39,288 nt of DNA from Dialister sp. (GCA_022722495.1 JAIJLI010000004.1:1-39288), one strand, 5' to 3'. Shown: positions 16,617 to 26,514, numbered from the stretch's first letter. Notes: generated by a model from the sequence alone, not told the origin. Numbers and translations are program-made.

Positions 16617-17483
16617 TTATTTTGTTCTCAATTTATTTTTGATTCTACAGTACCAATAAAAAGCCTTCTGCAACCATCTTCTATGAAGAGATACAGGATA
16701 ATCATACAATTCGAATGAGCATGTATCCAAATCATCCTTCAAAAAGTCAATTTCTTTAGTTGAAGCCATCATACCAAAGATTAGCCCTCCTCTTCTGAAT
16801 GTACGGAACTTACGGAGTCTAAAAATATCAGGATAATAATTCAAACAATATGTTCCGTATGTCTCAAACTCGCTAAATCCTTGCAAGACACCAGGCTGTA
16901 TAGCATAGATGCACTTTTCGAACCACAAAGTTTCTTTAGGACATCCAGGTATTTCCGCCTGTCCAATCTTTGCAATTAGTTCACGCATTATCTTCACATT
17001 GAAAATCATATGCTCAGATATAAAGGAGTAGTCTGCCTTCTTTGGTGCATCAAACAATTTATCTATTGTGCTAAAGTATGGCGCATGATGCTCGGTCTTT
17101 GGCATAAAGAGATAATGACCAGAATCATCTTTAAATACCAAATGATTGAGCGGAACCGTATCTGCATCCCAAACAAGATAATCTTCTTTAGCGAAAGCAG
17201 TCAGTGCGAATCCAAACTTGAGGAATTGCTGAAAATACCATCCTGTGAGATTGATACCCAAATGAGATGTTAGAGCATTTCTTACAGAAGCAAAATTCAG
17301 CCCATCGACTAATTTATTTTCATCCAACAACTTTACATTATCAGCAATACCTTCCAACAATACAAAATTAGAGCTATTTGTAATAACATAAATATTCTCT
17401 GGAGACAATTTTTTATTTATGAATAGAATGTTTTTCTTTAAGAAAAAACAATTCTTATATGCTACGCAAATTACGATATCCAT
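16617..17483 (-). CDS. DUF6492-type glycosyltransferase-like protein
   Basis: This 288-residue protein has GWYFQQFLKFGFAL and DYLVWDADTVPL (about residues 80-115), the latter with the D-x-D of GT-A enzymes. It also has YSFISEHMIFNVKIMRELI and FSEFETYGTYC. I recognise this pattern from DUF6492 proteins in Bacteroidetes and cyanobacterial glycan loci, which resemble sugar transferases. It starts with the base overlapping the EpsG-like polymerase stop (17483) and ends 3 bases before the acyltransferase gene, so it is part of the same message. Confidence 0.8.
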   Translation of the reverse strand: MDIVICVAYKNCFFLKKNILFINKKLSPENIYVITNSSNFVLLEGIADNVKLLDENKLVDGLNFASVRNALTSHLGINLTGWYFQQFLKFGFALTAFAKEDYLVWDADTVPLNHLVFKDDSGHYLFMPKTEHHAPYFSTIDKLFDAPKKADYSFISEHMIFNVKIMRELIAKIGQAEIPGCPKETLWFEKCIYAIQPGVLQGFSEFETYGTYCLNYYPDIFRLRKFRTFRRGGLIFGMMASTKEIDFLKDDLDTCSFELYDYPVSLHRRWLQKAFYWYCRIKNKLRTK

Positions 17484-18532
17484 TACTTTACTATTAATGA
17501 TTTATAAGGTACCATATTAGATTCTTTTCCATTATTATACAGAACTTTAAAATATTTACTACATCCATAACCTATTACGACGGATAGAATCAAACACTTT
17601 AAATATACCCTTTGATTCATTATCGTATTTGTTATCGATATTACCCCAAATAAAGCTAAAGGCATTGAGATTCGCGTGGAATCTCCCATAAAAGCAAACA
17701 CATTATTATATACAACTCCTACTACAAATAATCTATCCCAATAAGAATCTAATGTATTAAAGTAGGAAACCAGAACTGCCATTAATGTCGAAAACAACAT
17801 AGCACCTCCAATACTAGCCGTACTTTGGGTTAAGACATCCACATAGTACGTTCCATAATTTAAGAATGCCGTTATCAAATAAAAATACGAAGCATATCTA
17901 TTCAAAATTAATCCAAAACATAATGATATACCTAATATAACATATACCCATATTTTTTTAAATCTTAGCTTATCCATGAATATAGCCGGCAAATACAACA
18001 ACATTGAAGCATGAGATAATACAGCCAATATATACATAACAGCACTTTTTTTATTATCCTTCTTATAATATAAGAATATTGCTATCCATAATAAGCCTAT
18101 TGCAAATGTTTGTCTAACTGCTGCTAAATACAAGAACAGGAACAATGTAGAGCCTCCCAATGTCAAGAATAGGAATACCGACATGGCCATATTTTTCGAT
18201 CGTTTGGCAACTAACAAACAAATAGGGAACAAGCCTATCATAGAAGTAACAGGTATATATACATAAGCATTATCAATTATCATTTTAAAAGCCTTTTGCC
18301 AGAAATTATATCCCACATCATGAGTATCCATACCATAATAGCCCAACTGAGGATTTTTAAAATATGAATAGTACTCTGGAGTGTCAATACCAATAAACTC
18401 TCCTCTAAATGCAATAAAGAGAACTAGCCAAAACAACATACCTATTCCAAGATATTTTGAACCTTTTGACCAAAACATAGATACTAAGGTCACTATAATC
18501 GACCCATACAAAATGTAAACATAAGATGCCAT
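17483..18532 (-). CDS. wzy: EpsG-family polysaccharide polymerase (Wzy-like)
   Basis: This protein has about 349 residues and around ten hydrophobic segments. FRGEFIGIDTPEYYSYF (near residue 50-65) is the R-x-x-x-G-x-D-T-x-x-Y motif of EpsG/Wzy-like proteins, and YLAAVRQTFAIGLLW is the second typical motif (RQ-x-x-A). It polymerises repeat units on the outer face of the inner membrane. A start 14 codons earlier (18574) exists but would overlap the upstream gene by 40 bases. ATG 18532 lies two bases after that gene's stop and begins with MASYVYILYG, so I prefer it. Confidence 0.85.
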   Translation of the reverse strand: MASYVYILYGSIIVTLVSMFWSKGSKYLGIGMLFWLVLFIAFRGEFIGIDTPEYYSYFKNPQLGYYGMDTHDVGYNFWQKAFKMIIDNAYVYIPVTSMIGLFPICLLVAKRSKNMAMSVFLFLTLGGSTLFLFLYLAAVRQTFAIGLLWIAIFLYYKKDNKKSAVMYILAVLSHASMLLYLPAIFMDKLRFKKIWVYVILGISLCFGLILNRYASYFYLITAFLNYGTYYVDVLTQSTASIGGAMLFSTLMAVLVSYFNTLDSYWDRLFVVGVVYNNVFAFMGDSTRISMPLALFGVISITNTIMNQRVYLKCLILSVVIGYGCSKYFKVLYNNGKESNMVPYKSLIVK

Positions 18533-18534
18533 AC

Positions 18535-19509
18535 TTAGAATTTTATAGTTTTCATGAAATAATACAACAAGCAAAAATAACGTTTCGACAGAATCAGAAA
18601 TGCTAAATATTGCTTCTTAGAAATAGATATATCAAAATCATTTATTAGCACTTTCGAACATACAAAAGACAGATATTTTTTGACATCTCCACTATATTTA
18701 TCGGAAGCTTTTATATATACTTGCAAAGCTCGCACCAAAAAAACATTTCCATACATAGCTGCTTTAGGAGCCTTTGACAAATAATCCTTGTCAATAGTCG
18801 CAAGTCCCTCATTGTACAAATTATATAGCAACAATTCGCCTTCAACACCATTTAATGCTCGTCCCATAGACATATTATCTAAAGCATAAACATATTCTGT
18901 ACTCTGTATATATTTAATTTTTGACACATGACTCAAATAGTCTAAGCAAAATATTAAATCCTCATAATTTTTGAGTCTAGTATTAAATTTTATATTATTT
19001 TGTTTGATAATAGAAAGAGAAAATAATTTACTAGTAGGTCCTCCATGTAAAAAAAAACGTTTCTTTTGAAAATCAGAAATAATATTTTCCTTGCTAACCA
19101 TTTCTGGAGCGTAAGCAAAATATCCTATTTCGTTTTTCTTTCTGAGTCTCATACCAGATATTACAAAAGTATCATCCAAACCATCATGAGCACTCACCAT
19201 ATCATACACATAATTTTTGCCTACATAGTCATCACTATCAACAAAAGTCACAAACTTTCCTCTAGCTCTTTGAAGTCCATAATTACGTGCAGAACTAGCA
19301 CCACCATTATCTTTGAATAGATATTGTATTCTCTGGTCTAATTTCTCATAATTTAAACAAATTTTCTCAGAATCATCTGAACTACCATCATTTACCAATA
19401 TAATCTCTATATTTTCATATTGCTGGCCCAACAAACTATCAACACACTTGCTTAAAAATTCTGCAGAATTATAAACTGGAACTATTATTGATACTAAATC
19501 TTTATTCAT
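18535..19509 (-). CDS. GT2-family glycosyltransferase
   Basis: This GT-A enzyme of about 324 residues has VSIIVPVYNSAEFLSKC, LVNDGSSDDSEKI, NGGASSARNYGLQRARG and VDSDDYVGKNY (metal-binding DSDD). GGPTSKLFSLSIIK near residue 150 is the common GT2 acceptor-side motif (K-LF). ATG 19509 (MNKDLV) is preferred to 19521, because it leaves an 8-base overlap with the pyruvyl transferase stop. The C-terminal third is typical of enzymes in long capsule operons, and specificity is unknown. Confidence 0.9.
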   Translation of the reverse strand: MNKDLVSIIVPVYNSAEFLSKCVDSLLGQQYENIEIILVNDGSSDDSEKICLNYEKLDQRIQYLFKDNGGASSARNYGLQRARGKFVTFVDSDDYVGKNYVYDMVSAHDGLDDTFVISGMRLRKKNEIGYFAYAPEMVSKENIISDFQKKRFFLHGGPTSKLFSLSIIKQNNIKFNTRLKNYEDLIFCLDYLSHVSKIKYIQSTEYVYALDNMSMGRALNGVEGELLLYNLYNEGLATIDKDYLSKAPKAAMYGNVFLVRALQVYIKASDKYSGDVKKYLSFVCSKVLINDFDISISKKQYLAFLILSKRYFCLLYYFMKTIKF

Positions 19510-20635
19510 CTTTAAGAGCATTTTTTAAAAAGCCAAACGATTTTTGTTTCCAAGCATCAAGAATGACTTCTACCGACGCATAGTCAATAGGATTATCTAA
19601 AATATTAGATATTGGAGTATCTTTGTTGACAATACGATTCTCCAAATTAAACATCTTCAGAAGAGACTCAATTCGAGTTATACCTCTCAACTGATTACGA
19701 ACAACCATAAAGTTCTTTTTAAATATGATAGAGAATACACAAGCGTGAAAAGAATCAGCTATTACGAAGTCTGCTTCTTTTATACTGAACAACCATTGCT
19801 CAATTGAAGGTTGTATTCTTTCTTCTAAATTTGCCTCTCTATTCTCAAACTTAGAATTCGCTTGAACAACATCATAGCCATATTGCTCAGCAACATTCTT
19901 TACGATTTGACGTATCTCATCCGTCTCATCTAAAATATATGTTACCAAATTACCCTTTGCTACATGTTTTGATTCATTTACAGGTATTAACTGTTCATAA
20001 TCCAAAGAATTCAACAATAATGTTGGATCCAACACATGTAATGCTGGCACTCCAAGATATTTCTCACATAATTGCAAACCACTATCTTCTCTTACAGAAA
20101 TTGCATCAAATTTTGAAGCCAATTTTGCACATAACATAGTTTGATTTGCCGAATATTCCCATTCATCACTTCCAAAAGATGCAGCATAAGAGATACGCTT
20201 AACGTTCCAATCTTTCGCAAAAGAAAAGAAAGCATAATCTATTTTTGGATAATACATTGGACGCCAAATTTGATCACTACCTACAATTAATACATCAAAT
20301 AGATAGCTGTTATTACACCCAGCAACATCTGAAATATCAATGGTCTTAAAATAACGCTTCACAAATGGCCTTATATTCTGACTAATTACAGGAAAAACCT
20401 TATTTTCATAATCTTCTAAAAATAAATGTACATTTTTTCTAAAGAGCAGTATTTTTACTAATCTTTTCAAATAAGTTAACCAATATTTTTTCAACGGTAA
20501 CTTCTCTCTGTGATATGGTTCATTTATCACCCAAACCTCATGCCCCATTCTTTCCATTACTGTTTTCAGAGCATAAGCTTGCAAAATTCCTCCATAATTA
20601 ATATGTAGAGGCATTGTTAATATTCCTATCTTCAT
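19502..20635 (-). CDS. Polysaccharide pyruvyl transferase family protein (copy 2)
   Basis: This 377-residue member of PF04230 starts MKIGILTMPLHINYGGILQA. Other marks are DVLIVGSDQIWRP, RISYAASFG, ISVREDSGLQLCEKYLG, LDPTLLLN and ADFVIADSFHACVFSII. An upstream ATG (20677) would overlap the PIN-protein gene, whereas ATG 20635 lies 10 bases after its stop and gives the family's usual N-terminus. It is diverged from copy 1 (12823-13938), so the two probably act on different sugars or are transferred separately. Confidence 0.9.
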   Translation of the reverse strand: MKIGILTMPLHINYGGILQAYALKTVMERMGHEVWVINEPYHREKLPLKKYWLTYLKRLVKILLFRKNVHLFLEDYENKVFPVISQNIRPFVKRYFKTIDISDVAGCNNSYLFDVLIVGSDQIWRPMYYPKIDYAFFSFAKDWNVKRISYAASFGSDEWEYSANQTMLCAKLASKFDAISVREDSGLQLCEKYLGVPALHVLDPTLLLNSLDYEQLIPVNESKHVAKGNLVTYILDETDEIRQIVKNVAEQYGYDVVQANSKFENREANLEERIQPSIEQWLFSIKEADFVIADSFHACVFSIIFKKNFMVVRNQLRGITRIESLLKMFNLENRIVNKDTPISNILDNPIDYASVEVILDAWKQKSFGFLKNALKDE

Positions 20636-20645
20636 TGTATTCAAT

Positions 20646-22703
20646 TTACTCTTTTTGTTTCCAAGAAGAAAAAACACTTTTCCATAAAGACTTAACTAAC
20701 GGTAAAAGACAAGCCGTATATAAAAGTGATATACCAAAAGTTATTATTGGCATTTTGGCAGGTGCCAATGAATAAACGAATCTATACACGCTTCCCATGT
20801 AATTATCAGCATCCTTTTCTACCAATAAATACCAGATTATCTGAGATAGCAAGATGCTTAATAATACTAACTTCCAAAAAATTCCGATAACTTTCTTGCG
20901 TTTAAATTCAGACTTATCAATCTGCTCTTGTAACTTAGCTATTTCATTCTCTTTAGCTGTCAAAGAACTCTTCAATGTTGCATTTTCATCTTTCAAGAGA
21001 GTCTCACGATTTTGTGTTTCAGCAACCGTCTTTTCTTTATCTGCCAATTCTGCATTATGACGATGAACTAATGCTTCTTTATCTTCTTTCTCTTTCTTCA
21101 CATAAGTTTCAGCCTCTCCTAATGCAATTTGCAAAGACTCATTTTTATCTTTCTCTTCTGCCAACTGTTTTTGAAGTTTACGCTCTGCTGTTTTCTTAGC
21201 CTGAGCACGAATTTGATCTGGTGTCATTTGCTTTGCACCATTTTTAAAATCTTCATCGATAATGGCTTCCAATAGTTCTCGTTGTTGGTCTACATTCGTT
21301 GTCATTTCGGCAATGCCTGAAAGAACTGCATGAATTTGTTCATCTGTCATCTTTACCTCAGTACTTTTGATATTCAAAAAGCACACAAAACTTTTAAAAT
21401 CGTCATTTGTTCTTTCTACATAACGAAGTATGATACTTAACCATTGGCTTGGAAGAATAACTATAGGAACATTCGTAGAATGATAACGTGAATCCCAATA
21501 GCGTAATCCTCCATCTGAGGATAGCATAAAATGCTTCGCATCAAAGATTGTTTTTTCGGAACCATTTCTTTGTTGCTCAATCCATTTGATATTTTTTGCA
21601 TCAAAAAGGGCTGTCTCAAATGTTTTTGTATCAGAAACACCTTTTATTTGTGAAGCTATGTTTTTTAACTCTTCATCTGAATCTTTCAATAAACGATCGT
21701 CCTCCACAGTTATATGATATGTGTCTTGTAGCTTCTTATATTCTGCCTTAAGATAAGCATTAAACAAATCAACCGTAAAGTTAATTCTACTTGCTGCCAT
21801 CAGATGGTAAAACCGCCATATATCATCAAATGTAACATATTCGGTATACACCTTAGAAGATATAGCTGGTGATTCCGCCTTTCTCAATTTCTTTATGTAA
21901 GAATTAATAGACTGCTCAAATTCTTCATTCGTTTGTCTGGTAACCAAAATCTCACTATCTAAATCCATCAATTTAGACATGAACTGAAGGGTTCTCTTCT
22001 TTCTATCCTCTCCATTTATTCCTATTGCACGATAGAGTATATTTGTGTCTAAATAGAAAACCTTTTTTCGTAGATCAGAGAGTTTTAAATTCGTTTCTCT
22101 CTTATTTGTTATCATGCAATATTCCAAAGCGTAGCTTGCTATATTGAATATTGCTACATTCTTACCTTCATCATCCCAATCTAAAAAACCATTGATAATG
22201 CTGGCCTCCTCAGCAGTAAACTTTTCGTCACTTGTCACATTATCAACATGCTTAGTCTGCAATAATTTTTGAAAGCTATCAATATTAGAGGTATACATGC
22301 CATACATAAACCTCAGTATGCACTCTCCATTCTCTTTATTCAGCTTTTCTTCATTTACATATTCTTCAACATAATCAGGCAATGTTTTAACTGGCCCTTT
22401 TGATTGCAATAAAGACTTTCTTTTTTCTGAAAGTTTGTATTGATACCCATTAGGATTAGGGACAACAGAAAAAACATCTTTGAATTTACGTTCCGTTAAA
22501 ATACTTTCTATTTCTACTGGTGTAAATAGAAGAGAATATTGCTTTTCTATAAATTCTGCCAATTCACCTAATTCTACCTCTTTTCCCAATTGAAACAAGG
22601 CATCCTCTATTATCTTGCGATATACTTGTTTCAAAGAAATATCATAGTTGTTGCTTGCATACAAGACAGCAGCAACTCTAAATATGTTATTGTTATTATC
22701 CAT
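20646..22703 (-). CDS. Membrane-anchored PIN-like nuclease with coiled coil
   Basis: This 685-residue protein has: an N-terminal helical region with MDNNNNIFRVAAVLYASNN; a PIN-like segment beginning KVFYLDTNILYRAIG (D219, N221) with later acids in ILVTRQTNEEFEQ (E260), FDAKH (D388) and LSSDGGLRYWD (D397); a long charged coiled coil (about 498-600); and two membrane helices (about 605-627 and 652-672). PIN domains are metal-dependent RNases. A cytoplasmic RNase tethered to the membrane resembles effectors of abortive infection (inference). It sits among capsule genes but has no evident glycan role. It starts 142 bases downstream of an acyltransferase fragment and ends 10 bases before a pyruvyl transferase gene. 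Confidence 0.72.
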   Translation of the reverse strand: MDNNNNIFRVAAVLYASNNYDISLKQVYRKIIEDALFQLGKEVELGELAEFIEKQYSLLFTPVEIESILTERKFKDVFSVVPNPNGYQYKLSEKRKSLLQSKGPVKTLPDYVEEYVNEEKLNKENGECILRFMYGMYTSNIDSFQKLLQTKHVDNVTSDEKFTAEEASIINGFLDWDDEGKNVAIFNIASYALEYCMITNKRETNLKLSDLRKKVFYLDTNILYRAIGINGEDRKKRTLQFMSKLMDLDSEILVTRQTNEEFEQSINSYIKKLRKAESPAISSKVYTEYVTFDDIWRFYHLMAASRINFTVDLFNAYLKAEYKKLQDTYHITVEDDRLLKDSDEELKNIASQIKGVSDTKTFETALFDAKNIKWIEQQRNGSEKTIFDAKHFMLSSDGGLRYWDSRYHSTNVPIVILPSQWLSIILRYVERTNDDFKSFVCFLNIKSTEVKMTDEQIHAVLSGIAEMTTNVDQQRELLEAIIDEDFKNGAKQMTPDQIRAQAKKTAERKLQKQLAEEKDKNESLQIALGEAETYVKKEKEDKEALVHRHNAELADKEKTVAETQNRETLLKDENATLKSSLTAKENEIAKLQEQIDKSEFKRKKVIGIFWKLVLLSILLSQIIWYLLVEKDADNYMGSVYRFVYSLAPAKMPIITFGISLLYTACLLPLVKSLWKSVFSSWKQKE

Positions 22704-22738
22704 AAACGTTCAATTTTGTTTATACCTATACCATCGAA

Positions 22739-22746
22739 CAAAAATA
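22739..22746 (-). promoter_or_regulatory. Possible -7 box for the PIN-protein gene
   Basis: On the - strand TATTTTTG (22746-22739) fits TAnnTTTG and lies 36 bases before the ATG at 22703. No TTTG appears at the expected -33 position, so this is weak. Confidence 0.3.
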
Positions 22747-22845
22747 CCCGCTATCAGATTCCGTATCTCTTACAGCAATTCATCGTAAGCCATCGGCTAA
22801 CCCCGTCTTGCATTTTCTCAGAAAATCTTGTAGAAAACTTCAAAA

Positions 22846-23118
22846 TTATACAAGAAATTCGGAGGAATAAACAGTCTTATTATATTCTTCTACCTTCATG
22901 AACAGGAGATAGCCTGATATGATAAAGAAAATGGGTACTGCACTTCTCGCTATTACTACCGAAAAGAACAGTCGGATATAATCATAGACTGCTAATCCTG
23001 TTAAACCACTGGCATGAAGCTCTGAAACATCAATATCTGCTCCAAAACTATGCACGAATACTACAAGTATGGCGAGAGGGAATCGCAACATATTGATACT
23101 CTCCGAGTACCCCCCTAA
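22846..23118 (-). pseudogene. Acyltransferase-3 N-terminal fragment
   Basis: The frame gives YSESINMLRFPLAILVVFVH (first helix with the catalytic-type His), then ARSAVPIFFIISGYLLFMKVEEYNKTVY and a stop at 22846. Family members are about 320-370 residues, so at least two thirds are missing. The natural start is also doubtful, because an in-frame TGA lies at 23121-23119 and six G (23115-23110) follow. The first ATG is at 23091. The break just before the PIN-protein gene suggests that the arrival of that gene, or a deletion, removed the 3' part. Confidence 0.78.
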
Positions 23119-23189
23119 TCAGTTTATATGATATTTATTTTCGAAACCTAAATCATTGATCAGTAATCGCTAATCACAATGCTCGTTTA

Positions 23190-24104
23190 TCAAATTACTC
23201 CAATATCAGCAAGTACTATCTTGGTAAACTTCTTTGCTCCTTTTTTATTTAACAAGAAACTATCTTGAAAGAGAGTAATATCATGACTAAAACGAGTATC
23301 ATCCATGTAGTTTAAAAACTTAACAGTTTGATCATCCAATGTTTTCAGTAAGTCATCAAGTAGCACTTTTCGAGCATCGCTATCAAACTTAGATGCCAAT
23401 GTATGGTACATCGGAGGTAAAACTAATACAGGTTTTATATCACGTTCCTTACAAAAAGAAATCATATCATTCAATATAAAAGACGCATCTTTTAAGCCAT
23501 CTTGATTGATAAGAGAAAGAGGTTTGGAAAAATCAGATAATGCAAACTCATGCTTCCATCCTTTTATCCATCTTTCCGCATCAGCCTTCATTTGCTCTTC
23601 TGTAAGCGTAGAATGACCAGTTCCTCTTAATAGGGTTCTCAGTTCTGTGTAGAAACTCCATAAAGGAAATTTGCGAACAGGTCTGGCTGCAATTGCCTTA
23701 ATATGCTGTTGTCTACGATAAGAAAAATGAGGTATAGAACTAGGATATATCAAGGTATAGAACCTATCCTCCATAAAGTCATAACTACCTGCTAAAGAAC
23801 TAAAAACACATAAAGAAATTATCACATGACTTCCTTTAGGATTAAGGTACCCAAAATAATTCTTTAATATCGCTTGATCTCCAGACAATGGATTGTGACT
23901 TAGAGCAAAATTCACACCACGAATAGGTAAATCTTCATAATCAAAAGCATGACAACCTGAGGTAGAACCAAGGTTTATTACATCAGTATTGAATGTATTG
24001 TAATTCCAAAACTTACGACAGTCAAGAAAGAGTTCTTCGTTAAACCAGTGGGTACGACGTATTGCTCCATTAAGTTTGCTTGCTATTTTCTTTTTTAAGT
24101 TCAT
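23190..24104 (-). CDS. SGNH/DltD-like protein of the glycan locus
   Basis: This protein of about 304 residues has DVINLGSTSGCHAFDYE (about residues 41-57), an N-L-G-S-T-S-G turn like the GDS block of SGNH hydrolases. Near the C-terminus, FQDSFLLNKKGAKKFTKIV resembles the D-x-x-H block, but with Leu-Asn where the His would be. A DIKPVLVLPPMYHTL segment (about 218-232) is also of SGNH type. No signal peptide is seen. Such proteins accompany acyltransferases and may move or remove acyl groups, but with an uncertain catalytic dyad the activity is a guess. ATG 24104 forms an ATGA overlap with the reductase stop and is preferred to 24116. Confidence 0.6.
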   Translation of the reverse strand: MNLKKKIASKLNGAIRRTHWFNEELFLDCRKFWNYNTFNTDVINLGSTSGCHAFDYEDLPIRGVNFALSHNPLSGDQAILKNYFGYLNPKGSHVIISLCVFSSLAGSYDFMEDRFYTLIYPSSIPHFSYRRQQHIKAIAARPVRKFPLWSFYTELRTLLRGTGHSTLTEEQMKADAERWIKGWKHEFALSDFSKPLSLINQDGLKDASFILNDMISFCKERDIKPVLVLPPMYHTLASKFDSDARKVLLDDLLKTLDDQTVKFLNYMDDTRFSHDITLFQDSFLLNKKGAKKFTKIVLADIGVI

Positions 24105-24997
24105 AGACCTGGACAAATTTTTGATTCTACTAAATACTGATTATCATAATTAAGAGAAGAGATTATTTCGATTTCCTCTGTAGTTAACGAGAAATCAAAG
24201 ATGTTGAAATTCTCTTCCAATCTCTTTGGATTCTTGGTTTTAGGAAGTGGAAAACAACCTCGTTCTATATCCCAACGTAAAACTACTTGTGCTAAAGACT
24301 TCTTATACTTCTCCATGATAGGTTGCATCTTCTCTGTTGGTATCTTACCATGAGCCACATCCATCAATGGAGAATAAGGCATTACAAGTATCTGGTGTTT
24401 GTTACAATAATCTATCAAATCTTTCTTGATGCCAATAGGACTGACATACACTTCGTTGATATCTGGAGTGACGCCAGTTTCTGCTATCAGTTTATCAATA
24501 TGGCGTTCATGGAAATTAGATACACCAATGTAACGTACAACACCCTGATTCTTCAAGTCTATCATCGTCTTCCATATATCAACGATATAACCAGGAAAAG
24601 GATAATGAATAAGCAAAGAATCAATGTAAGAAGTATTCATATCTCTCAAAGATGTTGCCACCTTCTCTTTGACAATTTCATCTACAGAATGACGTTGCAT
24701 AAACTTGCTTGTTGGATTGAAATAGATGCCTTTTAAGGGCTCATCCTCATGCGCATTATTATCAGAAATCTTAGTCTGCAAGAATAAATGCTCACGGTCA
24801 AAGCCTTCGGCTGCCAATTCTTTTACAGCTATACCTATACCTGGTTCACCTCTATAATCGTCAGCAGTATCGAAGAGACGATAGCCAACCTTAACTGCTG
24901 TTTTTACCATATCAGCCATAACTCTACCCTCAAAAGGGAAAGTTCCAAGCCCGATCTGAGGTATCGTCTCTCCCAACTTATTTGTTAATTTAATCAT
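24101..24997 (-). CDS. Aldo/keto reductase
   Basis: This 298-residue protein has IPQIGLGTFPFEG, YRLFDTADDYRGEPGIG (catalytic D and Y), LFLQTKIS (K), SLLIHYPFPGYI (H) and GVSNFHERHIDKL, the ordered AKR catalytic and cofactor marks. It uses NAD(P)H to reduce carbonyls. It overlaps both neighbours by four bases (24101-24104 and 24994-24997), so it is embedded in the glycan operon and probably makes or modifies a sugar or an acyl group used there. Confidence 0.92.
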   Translation of the reverse strand: MIKLTNKLGETIPQIGLGTFPFEGRVMADMVKTAVKVGYRLFDTADDYRGEPGIGIAVKELAAEGFDREHLFLQTKISDNNAHEDEPLKGIYFNPTSKFMQRHSVDEIVKEKVATSLRDMNTSYIDSLLIHYPFPGYIVDIWKTMIDLKNQGVVRYIGVSNFHERHIDKLIAETGVTPDINEVYVSPIGIKKDLIDYCNKHQILVMPYSPLMDVAHGKIPTEKMQPIMEKYKKSLAQVVLRWDIERGCFPLPKTKNPKRLEENFNIFDFSLTTEEIEIISSLNYDNQYLVESKICPGL

Positions 24998-26514
24998 TTC
25001 TTTAGAATTTTATTTCTTATAAAACTATGTACCATCACTTTATCCTCCTTACCTAATGCTATCACATAGACAGAAGAAAAAAGGACTATCTCTGTTGACA
25101 ATCCCAAAATGATGAATCTTGTCCAACCTTGTTCCATCAAATGAGTAAGCAGTAGAGGTATGACGATGGAAATAAGAGTTATACATATAGTTGGCACATA
25201 AACTTTCTTTATCAAACTACTATACCGGAAAGTTACATAACGATGCACAATCATCCAGCCCCAGAACATTTGCGTGAAATTTACACAAAATATAACAATA
25301 AAGACTGAATATGCAGGTGCACCTAGTTTCAATGCAACATAACTTAGCGGCAGGGCACAAATCATCAATGTACCACCAACAATATTACCTAACTTTATTT
25401 TGCCTATTGCATGATATGACATCAATGATGCCTGATGATAGGTTTCCATCAGATAAGTACATAAAACCAATACTGCAAAAACCGGAGTATCCGATGGCAT
25501 ATTTTTACCCAACCAAAGATGAAGTATAAAATCTATCTCAAAACATACCGGCAAAACCAATGCCAGCATCAAAAGATAAGCGAATTTAGCTGCATTGAAA
25601 GTCAACCGATACATTTCATCAGTTTTGTTCTCGGCAAAATTCTTCACTACTTGGGGTCTGACAGCCGTAAGGAAGTTATTAACAAACATAGAAACCGCAT
25701 TTTGAACCTGAACAGCAATAGCTCTGGCAGCATTCACAACAGGACCGAAGAACATATTCAAAAGAATATTAATACCTTGCCCTTGACAAACAATGGCAAT
25801 ACCTCCAAACAAATCCCATCCACTATAACTTAATAAAGTCTTATATAATGGTTTCTCTTTTACTATTCGGAAACAACATTCTTTATATCGCTTAGTTGTA
25901 TAAAAGCGATAGAATAGCTGAATACCAATAGAGTTAAGCATCAATAACATGCCATAGAAAATCAATTTATCTATTGGCGAAGCTAACAATAAATAGACGA
26001 TAACTAACTTTGATATTGCTTCATAAAGGCCCACATAAGCATAGATACTCATGTTCTCATGTGCAATGAGGGCCGCATTGTAAGGTACCTGTGTGAAGCT
26101 AATCATCGTGGTGATGATAGAAAACTGATACACCCAAAAGGCTGCAACAATTCTATCGTCAGGTATTACCAATTTCTCATAAAAGAACCATAAGCCCAAG
26201 GTTTCTCCTAATATGAGCACAATCAGCGCTACACAAATATGTAGATTGAGCGAAGCAGAGAAAGTACGATTGAGTTTATCCTGGTCACCACGTCCCAACT
26301 CATAAGTGAGGAATCGGCTCGACGAAGCGCCCAATGCACCATTGAGAAAACTCATCATCGTTACAATACCACCTACGACATTATAGATACCATAGTCGGA
26401 AGCTCCCAACACATCGAGAATCACTCTCGATGTGTAAATGGAAACAACCATAATGATTAGTTGGCGAAGATAGAGAAAGGCTGTATTCTTGGCTATACGT
26501 TTATTATCTGACAT
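24994..26514 (-). CDS. wzx: Wzx-type polysaccharide flippase
   Basis: This 506-residue protein has about 12-14 hydrophobic helices and starts NKRIAKNTAFLYLRQLIIMV with LGASDYGIYNVVGGIV, the typical first helices of Bacteroidetes Wzx/MATE-like flippases. FLNGALGASSSRFLTYELGRG follows. It would move undecaprenyl-linked repeat units across the inner membrane for the EpsG-type polymerase. It lies between the ACP gene (12 bases) and the reductase gene (ATGA overlap). Confidence 0.92.
   Translation of the reverse strand: MSDNKRIAKNTAFLYLRQLIIMVVSIYTSRVILDVLGASDYGIYNVVGGIVTMMSFLNGALGASSSRFLTYELGRGDQDKLNRTFSASLNLHICVALIVLILGETLGLWFFYEKLVIPDDRIVAAFWVYQFSIITTMISFTQVPYNAALIAHENMSIYAYVGLYEAISKLVIVYLLLASPIDKLIFYGMLLMLNSIGIQLFYRFYTTKRYKECCFRIVKEKPLYKTLLSYSGWDLFGGIAIVCQGQGINILLNMFFGPVVNAARAIAVQVQNAVSMFVNNFLTAVRPQVVKNFAENKTDEMYRLTFNAAKFAYLLMLALVLPVCFEIDFILHLWLGKNMPSDTPVFAVLVLCTYLMETYHQASLMSYHAIGKIKLGNIVGGTLMICALPLSYVALKLGAPAYSVFIVIFCVNFTQMFWGWMIVHRYVTFRYSSLIKKVYVPTICITLISIVIPLLLTHLMEQGWTRFIILGLSTEIVLFSSVYVIALGKEDKVMVHSFIRNKILKK

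Noticed and set aside
24323..24736. + strand ORF of 137 residues
   Set aside because: It lies opposite the aldo/keto reductase, whose catalytic motifs are complete. No ribosome site or recognisable protein.
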